From: Plasmodium relictum
Lineage: Eukaryota; Apicomplexa; Aconoidasida; Haemosporida; Plasmodiidae
Length of the DNA stretch: 64,000 nucleotides
Direction: 5' to 3'
Assembly: GCF_900005765.1 (NCBI RefSeq)
Contig: NC_041690.1
Span: forward strand, 2,108,001-2,172,000
Shown here piece by piece: positions 55,611-64,000 of the stretch; positions within the stretch are counted from its first letter, which is position 1, and each line of letters opens with the position of its first letter. The notes under the pieces were generated by a model. It did not search any database, was not told the DNA's origin, and saw nothing but the letters and a program-made list of their open reading frames with translations. Position numbers and translations under genes: made by a program.

Positions 55611-56117
55611 TTTAATAATGATGTTTACTAAAATTTGTTATTTTGCCTGTAGTTTTTTTTTTCCCTTTAATTTTTAGTATGTAGTTTAACCTTAATTTTA
55701 TAATTTTCTTTTAAAAATATTTTTTTAAATTATTAAAACTATAAATTTTTTATTAATATATATGTTCACAATTAAAATTTTTTTTATGTTATTATCTACA
55801 AAAGTCCACACAAAAAAAAAAAAAAAAAAAACTTTAACATATATTTATAATCATGAATAATTTATTTATGTCAAAGAAAAAAAAAAATTACATATAATCT
55901 GTAAATAAGAATTGGAGTAGATTTAATGATATAATAATCATTTGTAATAAATATATAAATGTACATTCTTTAAATTTCAAGTAAAATGAAAAATTTAAAT
56001 CATCGAGAAAAAAATAATGAGAAAAAAAAGATACATATAAAAATATATAGTAAAAAATTCTTTATCTTCATAAATATTCTTTTTTTTATTTTATTTTATT
56101 TTTTAATCCTTATTTAT
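55611..56117. other. Convergent 3' spacer (RPABC4 / myosin A)
   Basis: About 0.5 kb of A/T-only 3' UTR sequence with a poly-A run (55812-55830). Nothing else seen. Confidence 0.5.
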
Positions 56118-58796
56118 TTATACAACTAATCTTTTTCTAATATGAGCTTGAACTCTTACAAGTGAAGGAATATTTTCATGAACTTTTTGTTTATATTTAT
56201 GTTTAAGAATAGCAGCTTCAATAACACATACACATTTTTCCCATTCTATTAATTTTTCCCTTTGGATTTTGGTCAATAATTTTGCTGCATCTTGTTTCAA
56301 AAATACCATTGTTTTTCCAATTTTAAGCATGTCCTTAGAAATTCCTGACATATCCAATAATTTCATGCATCTCGTTTTATGGTCAAGAGTTTCATCTTCA
56401 GCAGTAGCAATATCTACAAATTTAAATTGATATAAAAACTCCTCGAATGATCTTCTATATGAATATCCTAATTGACGTAGAACAAGTGCTTCTAATATTG
56501 ATAATGCATGAAGTTGAATCAAAATTTTTGGTTCACACCACTCCAAAGGTTTTTTGTTTTCATTTGGTTTAATACAACGAATGAAATGTGGTTCAGTACT
56601 ATTTATTAATGCCATCAACGATGTTAATTGATTTAAAAATTGAGAACCTATTAAAGATCCCTTAGCCATTTTTCCTCTTTCTATAATTTGTCCCTCAAAC
56701 AATTGTTGTACTATTTCATTATCAGAATTCTTAATTAACTCTACAAGCTCTGCTCTTAAAACATCTTTATTTTTAAATAAAAAGTTATCTGCACAGTACT
56801 GAATTGGCCCTATAGTATGCTGTATAATAAAATTTTTATTTGGTGCAACTTTAGCAGGAGAAAATTTGTCATTTCCCTTTAAATTTGTAGTACAGGCACT
56901 TACAAATTTTTCATCTGTTCCTCCAGGTGCAAGGCATTGATCTTCTAGATATGAAAGCACGGATTTTCCCTTATCACAAAGTACATCAATCACGGGTTTG
57001 TTACTTGTGTACTTTAACTCAGCGGTTGATATTCCTTCTTCCCTGTATAATTTTGATTCTTTTTCAAAAACAATATCAATAAAATTTTTTTGGAGCATTT
57101 CGTTTGTTATGTTAATAAATAACTGTTCAAGTGAGTTGTTCTTAAATACCTCATAACCAAATATATCTAACATACCCATAAATACTTTGAATCCGTTTTC
57201 TGGCTCAATTCTACTATTTAGATGCTTAATTATCCATAAAAATAATTTTTCATACATAGCTTTGCATAGAGATGATTTCAACACTTCTGCATCTTTTTTA
57301 TTCCATCTACCTTCAATTTTATTTCCACCAGCAACAGTTACTTTAATTAATAGTTCTTTCTTCACTGATTCTGCATCTAGGAACATTAATTCACATGCTT
57401 TTTTAAATGTTTGCATATCTGAATCATTAATAGCTGCAGCATCAGTTAATCCAACTTCTGCTTTTTCTATTAATTTAACATTTCCCAAGGTTAAAATACC
57501 GGCTACAATAGAAAAAATTACTTCTATTTGATCATCACTTAAATCCATATTTTTTAATGATTCAAGTACTTCTTCAAAATCTTTTTTGTCATTCACACCA
57601 TCTACATCTGTTGAATTAGGATTTAAAATTGCATAATCTTTAATACCTTTCAAACCAAACTTAGATCTCATGTTATTGTTTGCACCCTTTAGAAATTGAT
57701 AAAATATATGGTATGACCTTTCATTATCATCTTGAGTTATAATTCTTGATTTTTCTAATAAAAATGCGACAACTGAACCATTCTTAATTCCTCCTTCATG
57801 GGATATAACCAATTGCATGAAACGACCAAAACGTGATGAGTTATTATTTCTTATAGTTTTGGCATTACCGAATGCCTCAAGAACAGGATTAGCTGCCATA
57901 ATTGCTGTTTGTATACGTAAGTCCATGCTTCCACTTTTGGATGATGCAAAATATCTCATAATTTGTTTTGTCGCTTCTGTTTTTCCTGCACCAGATTCAC
58001 CAGAAACAATAATAGTTTGACTCTTGTTTACACCATGAAGATTTGAAAGAGCTTCTCTAGCACTTGAAAAAATATGTGGAGGTAATCTAGAATGATCAAC
58101 TGCATCACGATACTTACGAATCCATTCATTAGTTGTGTTTCCTAAATCTTTATATGGATTTATTGCAACAATAAGAGGAAGAGCTGTGGTATATATTTGG
58201 TTTTTTAAATATCTTTGTTTTAAGAAATCAAGTACACATGGGATGTTTGTGTGATTTAATAAACCTATATCACCAAATGACATGGGATCTACTTGTGAAT
58301 TACAATTCCATGCATGAGTTGCTGAAATTTCATATGGCTAAGAATAAAAGAGAAAAAAAGAAACAATAATAACATTAGTATTCATAATTTAATTTTAATA
58401 TTTTAATTATTTTTAGTTATTTAAATTTATTTTTTTTTTTTTTTATAATTATTAACAGTTCCTATTCCTGGTGGATCGATTTGAACAACAGTTAATTTTT
58501 CTTTTGTAGACCCTTGTTGAACAACACATTTAACAAACATAATATTGGGATCCTTTTGAATTGATGGAGAAATATCAGTCCATACTTGATATCCCTACAG
58601 AAAAAAAAAAAGATTATTATTTAGAGTAACAAAATTTTTAAATGTGTTAATATTAAAAACATAAATAACATGAGATAGTTTAATAATTGTTAATTATAAC
58701 CTTAAAAACAGTTCCACTTTTATCAAAAGCCTCAATATTGGAAACTCTTCTAACAATTTTACCAGCAGTTTTCACTTCTTCATTTGTAACGGCCAT
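56118..58796 (-). CDS. MyoA: Myosin A heavy chain (class XIV), three exons
   Basis: Minus-strand exons 58796-58701, 58594-58457 and 58337-56118, phase 0 at both junctions, give 817 aa (P. falciparum 818). The start is MAVTNEEVKTAGKIVRR. MyoA is the motor of the glideosome: it sits at the inner membrane complex with MTIP and ELC and moves actin for gliding and invasion. Visible: P-loop GESGAGKT (191-198), switch I NNNSSRFG, switch II DIFGYE (Tyr473 where Phe is the rule), actin-binding and SH helix region (LHALSILEALVLRQLGYSYRRSFEEF), and a short light-chain-binding tail (AAILKHKYKQKV...RVQAHIRKRLVV) with no coiled coil, which is typical of class XIV. The ATG at 58283 found by a simple ORF search lies inside exon 3 and is not the start. 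Confidence 0.97.
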
Positions 58797-60328
58797 TTTT
58801 TTTTAGAAAAATTGAAGAAAAAACAAAAAATATATAGCAAAAATTGAAAAAATGCAAAAAGTACGGATTCAAGTACTAAAAAAAAGGAAAAAATAAAAAG
58901 AGAATTTAAAAGTATATGATATAAAAAAAACAAAAAAAAAACACAAGAACAAAAATTACAAAAAAAATATATTTTTATTACAACAATTTAAAACAACATT
59001 TTTAACATAAAAATAAGAAGCTAGGATTTTATGTTAAAATATAAAAAAAAAAGAGGATTAAAATATAAAATTAAAAAAAAAAAAAGTAAACTGAACAATA
59101 AATAAATTATTAATATATTATTTATATGAACATGTAATTTTAAAAAAAATTTTTTTTTTTTTAGTAAACTCTAAAGCTTTTTTTTTTTTTATATTCTATG
59201 CATCGTATATTTTTATGTATAACTAAAGAGTGTGCAAATAAAAAAAAAAAAATTAAGCTATATTTTTAAAATATATAAATATTATAATAGAAAATGTAGA
59301 AAAAAAAAATATATATATATAAATATTATATATTTTATATGAAAAAAGTTTTTTTAAAATAAAAAATTAATTTTTATGGTTCATTTTAAATTTTGTAGAG
59401 AATGTTGCGTAGAAAAAGTTTATTATACAGTTTTGTTCTCAAGTTATAGCTCGCTTATTTTTTGAAAAAGTTAATATATTGAATATATATATTTTTATAT
59501 TTTTAATTATGGATTTTTCGTCACTATTTCTAACTAGGTTTTTAATATTCATAGATATTAAAAGAAAAAAAAAAATCGCTCTATTTGTTTATACTTAACA
59601 GGTAGTAATGCTGTTTTTTATAAACAATAATTTTTTAAATCATATAAATGTATATATATTTCATATGATAAAATATTTTCGTAAAGAATTTTATAAATTT
59701 TTGACTTTAATATATAAATTTTTATATACTTTTAAATTTACAGTATTTAACATGGAATAATTTAAAAATATGAATTTTATCTGTGATTATGGTCTGAATT
59801 TACATGTAATTTTTTTAATAACTTCCTTATATATTTATGAAATATATAAAAAATCCCTATTAATTTTATTAATAATTAATTATAAGAAAAAAACTTATGT
59901 ATTAAGGTTTAGTTATTTTATATATAAATAAATACTTGAAACAAAAATTTTTTTTTAATACTTCAAAAAGAAATATAGCAAGTGATCTTATAATACTCAA
60001 TTTTTAAGAATAAGAATATTATTCATACATATTTTCTATTTTTTATTTTTCTTAGTCTTAAACAAATGTGCATATATAAATTTTTTATTTTCTTTGTCTA
60101 CCGAAAAAAAATTCTCTATTATCTTATGATTTCATCGTTGAATGTATAATAAAAGTTATTTTTAAAGAAAAATAGAAAAAAAATTACAACTTCGTAAAAT
60201 ATCATTTACTTTTGTTCTTTAAATTTTAATGTCTTATAAAAAATTTACAATAAAAATTAAAAAAAATTTAGGACAGTACACATGAACTTATTTGACTTGT
60301 TCACATAATTTTTTTTTTTTCCTTATAA

Positions 60329-60335
60329 TGCATGC
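60329..60335 (+). promoter_or_regulatory. TGCATGC, putative AP2-Sp site 1 upstream of SPECT1
   Basis: Exact match to the published [T/C]GCATG[C/A] core bound by the sporozoite regulator AP2-Sp, in a spacer with almost no other GC. Function is inferred from the motif and the downstream sporozoite gene. Confidence 0.45.
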
Positions 60336-60547
60336 TTAAAAATTTATACACACCATCTGAGAAGATTTTTCTCCGAATATTTGCCTTATTTATTAATGTG
60401 TACACTCTTTGTCAATTTTACAAATAGTATATATTTTTTATACATTACTTTTTTGATACTTCAAGTTTAAAGGAATTTTTTAATATTTATGAAAAATTAA
60501 ATTATAGTTATTTTTTACCATAGATTCTATAACTAGCTTTATTTTTT

Positions 60548-60554
60548 TGCATGC
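60548..60554 (+). promoter_or_regulatory. TGCATGC, putative AP2-Sp site 2 upstream of SPECT1
   Basis: Second exact TGCATGC, 435 bp before the SPECT1 ATG and about 220 bp from site 1. Paired sites are common in sporozoite promoters; use here is inferred. Confidence 0.45.
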
Positions 60555-60988
60555 TCATATTATTTATAAAAATATTCAATGTGCTTTTGTTTACACCTAT
60601 TACAATTTAACATGCTTATTTAAATTGATTATTTAAAAAAAAAAAAAAGTAATGAACATTATCATATAATTTATCCTTTTGGAGGCTAATAATGTTGAAT
60701 AAAATGATATAATTTTTACTTTAATAATAAAATCTTGAAATATAATATTTCAACATGTGTATTTCTTGGAAACTCTTAAAATTAAAAAAATTATTAGATA
60801 ATTTTCATCTTAAATTTCGAAATATTTTTTAATATGAGAGAATTTTTTTTCCATTTATGATTTTTTTTTAATAAAATTTAAATTGCACTGTAGACTATAT
60901 TTATACATTTATAATTAAAAATAAAATAAAAATATTAAAGAAATATCTGAAATTCTATTTAAGCTTTTATTGTTTAGTGTTTGATAAA

Positions 60989-62305
60989 ATGAAAAAGAGA
61001 ATTTATTTATTTTTCTTTTTAATATCATTAAAATATGTATTATCATTTAGATTAAGTAAATTATTAAAATTATTCGAAATTAAAAACAATGTTTTAAATT
61101 CTTATAAAAAAAAAAGAAATAAGAAAAAGTAAAATATAAAAATATATATATATATATATATTTATAAATAAAAATAATAAATGAAATTAATTTTTTTTAT
61201 AGATAACACCTTATTAAAAGAAAATAATTTTGTAGCTGAAAAATATTTTAGAAAAGAAAATGACAATGAGAATCTGAAATTTAAGGTATAACATTTTAAA
61301 ATATATGTCTATTAGATAATATAAAAATTAAGTCTTTCATTTTAATTTTTTTTTTTTTATTAGATTGTGGAAGACCTTGAAAAAATAATTGAAGAATTTA
61401 GTAATGATGTAAATACTGCTAAAATGATTATAAGAGAAACTTTTCTTGATACAGAATCCTCATTTAAAGAAATATCAGATGATGTTGTAAAAATGTTAAT
61501 TCAAAAATATAAAATACTATTTTTTTTTTTTTTTTCATGCCCATCCTAATTTTCACATATATGTTTATAAATTAAGAAATTATAGAAACGAAAAATTATG
61601 AAGGATTATAAAGTTTTGTTTCAATTTTATATATATATATATATATATTTTTTTTTTTTAACCAGTATATCAAAATATAGCTTTGTTACAGATGAAAAAC
61701 TAAATATTATAAATGGATTATTTCAAGAATTTATAGAAAGTATTATTTTTTTTATATCACAAGAAAAAAGGAAAAAAAAAAATTATAAATTATGAATATT
61801 ATATATTTTTTAATGTTAAAAATAACTTTTTTACTTTTACATTTATTTATGTATTTTAAAATATATATTGTAAAAGTATTTAAAACTTTATTGAATATGC
61901 ATAATATCTATTTTTTTTTTTTCCTTTATAGATAATAAAAGTACCATTTTTAATTTATCAGAAGAACATACAATCAAAAAAAAGGATAAAATTAAGGAAG
62001 TTTCCGATTCTATTTTATGTAAATTGAAAAAATTGATAGAATTGAATATATTCAATAAGTATCATGCAATTTTGAAATTTGGAAATAAAAATATAAAAAA
62101 TGAAGCATTAGAAGCTTTGAAGATTGAAAAAAATATTTCTGATAAGTTAAAAGAAAAGTTATTAAATTATAAAACGTCAGAAAATGAAGATATAAAAGAA
62201 TTGGAGTCAACTGACTTTTTAAATTATCATTATGATAAATTTACTGCTAAGTTAGACGAACTCATTAATGAACTTAACAAGGAATTAAGTCAAACGTTAT
62301 CATAA
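60989..62305 (+). CDS. SPECT1: SPECT1, sporozoite cell-traversal protein, five exons
   Basis: Start MKKRIYLFFFLISLKYVLS is a signal peptide. The later exons are firm: 61203-61285, 61364-61494, 61666-61739 and 61932-62305, all with GT/AG and matching phases. Exon 1 begins at 60989 and its end is uncertain. A donor at 61056 keeps the frame and gives 242 aa. A better-looking donor at 61129 is one base out of frame, next to a 10-A run. The mature part is Lys/Glu-rich amphipathic helix throughout, fitting the known four-helix bundle. SPECT1 is secreted from sporozoite micronemes and is needed to cross host cells on the way to hepatocytes. I called it from exon count, size, signal peptide, helical content and position next to MyoA as in P. 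falciparum. No enzyme motif is expected. Confidence 0.85.
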
Positions 62306-63825
62306 TAAATTTTAATCTAAAACTTACAATTTTAAAAACACAGAAATTATTTCTTTATTTATATAGTTAAATTTTACAACGGAATTATATATTATATTTT
62401 TTACAATTATTATATAAAAAAAAAAAAAATGTATGTTTTTAAGTAAATATATTTTTTATAAAAAATAAAGATCTTCAAAAAAAATTAATGATTTGTTTGT
62501 TCTTTTTTTAATTTTTCTCATCGCTTTCTTGTATTATTTTATTTTATTCTATTTTATTTTATTTTTTTTATGTATTTTGTTATTTTTATCATTTTATGAG
62601 TTTTTAATAATTAAATTATATATTTTTTTTTAGTAAATTTTTATTATTCGTTTGATTTGTGCTTAGTTTTTCAGTTTTAATATTTTTTAGTGCTTCATTT
62701 CTTATATATATTTTTGAATATATTAAAAATAATTTCATGTGTAATATAAGGAAAAATTAGATTTTATTTTGTAAAAATGTTTTCTTCATAATTTAACTTT
62801 CTCATAAAATTATTATTTTTATTTTTATTTTTTTTTAATACAATAAATTTTTATATATCATTGTATTTATATATAATAATAATAGATTGTAACAAAGAAT
62901 TTTTATACTGCCTTTAAAACTAATTTAACATAAAATGCTTCTATGCATAAAATTATGAAGTTCATCATATTTCGTGAATATTAATTTTCATTTCATATAA
63001 GAAAAGTTAAAATGAAATAATTTAATTATACTTTTTAAATAGTATTAAAAATTAATAAGAAAAATAAAATAAAAAATCGCTCTGCAAATTTTTTTAAGGA
63101 TTACCAGATATAAGATATAAAAAATAAATACATTATAAGAATAATTGTAAAAATATATTCATAATGATTGAGGCTCAATTTTATAAATCTCATAAACATT
63201 GATAAAAATTTTATTTAATATTATATTATGATAATATCTTTTTATATGTATAAAAAAAATAAATAATAAAATTTCGTAAGTATTAAAAAAAAAAAAAAAT
63301 ACACTATGTATAAAGACTTTTTTCTTATAATTTCATAAAAAAAAACTACGCTAGCATAATACTTTTTACCTTTGATAATTTACATAAATATACAAAAACA
63401 AATTTTATTAAAAATATTTGTTTGGGTTTTAAATATATAAACGTATTTATTGATATATATTTAGTTTTATTTTTTAATTTTTTAAAATGATACATAGAAA
63501 GAAAACTTAGCTTGTATAAATGTATCTGTACAAATATGTTTGTTCATATTTTTGTAATTTATGCATAATTTTTTTTTTATATTTTGTATCAATGCTATAA
63601 AAATCTAAAAAAAAAAAAAAACTAAGAAAAGAAAAGAGAAGAACATATATAAAAAGTGAAATATAAAGTGAATAAATATATGTATACCCTTGATAAACTT
63701 CTAAAGCATTTTAAAAGTTATAGTTATTAAGAATATTTTAAATAGATTTTTATCTTTAAATAAAAAAAAAAAAAAAAAATTAATAACTATATAATTATAT
63801 TTATATATAAAAATATAAAAGTATT
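62306..63825. promoter_or_regulatory. Spacer between SPECT1 and the right-edge gene
   Basis: 1.5 kb of A/T-only sequence: SPECT1 3' UTR and promoter/leader of the next same-strand gene. A purine-rich patch with GAAAAGAGAAGAAC lies near 63627-63644 and a poly-A at 63762-63779. No gene seen. Confidence 0.5.
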
Positions 63826-64000
63826 ATGGAGTATATCTCAAATAATGAAAGTTCAAATGAAATATTACAAGAAAGCATTGCGGGAGAAATAGAATTATCT
63901 GATTCATCCTTTTGCAATGCCAGCAAAAATGACGACTTTAAAGAAGCAGAGTATGTAAAAGAAGAGAATGGAGAAAATTATATCTTGGATGAAGAAAAAC
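63826..64000 (+). CDS. N-terminus of an acidic protein, possibly casein kinase 2 beta subunit; cut by window edge
   Basis: From the ATG at 63826 the frame is open to the window end (58 codons plus one base). The sequence is strongly acidic and serine-rich (NNESSNEILQESIAGEIELSD...), with no membrane segment. The visible part holds no domain. Gene order in P. falciparum, from memory, puts casein kinase II beta 2 next to SPECT1, and that protein has a long acidic N-terminal extension before its zinc-binding core. The identity is therefore by synteny only; that it is a real coding start is likely from composition. Confidence 0.55.
   Translation, partial: MEYISNNESSNEILQESIAGEIELSDSSFCNASKNDDFKEAEYVKEENGENYILDEEK

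Larger units (their letters stand above)
58797..60988. promoter_or_regulatory. Divergent promoter between myosin A and SPECT1
   Basis: 2.2 kb of A/T-rich sequence serving two genes used in motile stages. It holds two TGCATGC sites (60329-60335 and 60548-60554), which fit the sporozoite AP2-Sp motif [T/C]GCATG[C/A], 655 and 435 bp before SPECT1. A small GAGAA/TTCTC hairpin occurs near 60359-60373. No gene seen. Confidence 0.6.

Noticed and set aside
60359-60373. GAGAA/TTCTC hairpin as a terminator or regulatory RNA
   Set aside because: Only five base pairs, no transcript expected to end there, no sign of conservation available.
61499-61552. Continuation of SPECT1 exon 3 into a Phe string
   Set aside because: It is the T-rich part of intron 3; the next exon joins in frame from a donor at 61495.
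1-64000. Possible tRNA, rRNA, CRISPR or transposon sequences
   Set aside because: I looked for GC-rich cloverleaf or B-box-like strings, regular spacer repeats, terminal inverted repeats and reverse transcriptase or transposase motifs and saw none; weak structured RNAs cannot be excluded by eye.

Overview
The window is nuclear DNA of a malaria parasite (Plasmodium). It is extremely AT-rich, and its intergenic sequence is almost pure A/T. Its proteins carry long Asn/Lys/Asp-rich low-complexity inserts, and its introns are short AT-rich GT...AG introns. It also carries a clear Kelch13, myosin A, SPECT1, AP2-HS-like regulator and plant-type phosphoethanolamine methyltransferase. From memory, the gene order is that of the kelch13 region of P. 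falciparum chromosome 13, read in reverse. The proteins differ from P. falciparum at many positions. The methyltransferase, which is missing from rodent malaria parasites, is present. Together with the very low GC this suggests a non-rodent, possibly avian, Plasmodium; the species is inferred, not proven.

Layout, left to right: 3' part of a VPS13-like giant lipid-transfer protein (+, cut by the window edge); 2.8 kb spacer; Kelch13 (+); UDP-GlcNAc pyrophosphorylase (+); a four-exon unknown protein with a signal-anchor-like N-terminus (-); RAD5-type SNF2/RING helicase (-, three exons); a Cdt1-like replication-licensing candidate (+); TRMT11-type tRNA guanosine methyltransferase subunit (-); a 312-aa unknown (+); phosphoethanolamine methyltransferase PMT (-, four exons); a 4000-aa ApiAP2 factor matching AP2-HS (+); ATP-dependent PEP carboxykinase (-); a tiny three-exon RNA polymerase subunit RPABC4/Rpb12 (+); myosin A (-, three exons); SPECT1 (+, five exons); and the first 58 codons of an acidic protein that by gene order should be a casein kinase 2 beta subunit (+, cut by the edge). 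The spliced genes were assembled by hand from donor and acceptor sites and reading phase.

No operon, mobile element, CRISPR, tRNA or rRNA was seen. The genes serve separate jobs: endocytosis and artemisinin response (Kelch13), gliding and invasion (MyoA), hepatocyte infection by sporozoites (SPECT1), heat-shock transcription (AP2-HS), phosphatidylcholine synthesis (PMT), carbon metabolism (PEPCK), amino-sugar supply for GPI (UAP) and replication/repair (RAD5, Cdt1-like). Neighbouring genes often diverge, so several spacers of 1-2 kb should be two-way promoters.

Most notable observations: Kelch13 has Ser at the site equivalent to P. falciparum Cys580 and a Cys at the site equivalent to Ser550. 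The AP2-HS-like protein shows a fourth, degenerate AP2-like segment and a 20-codon uORF whose stop overlaps its start codon (ATGA). Myosin A has Tyr instead of Phe in the switch II motif. SPECT1 has two TGCATGC sites upstream and an awkward exon 1/2 junction beside a homopolymer. A 150-bp nearly pure purine tract lies in the RAD5/Cdt1-like promoter. No wholly new multigene system was found.
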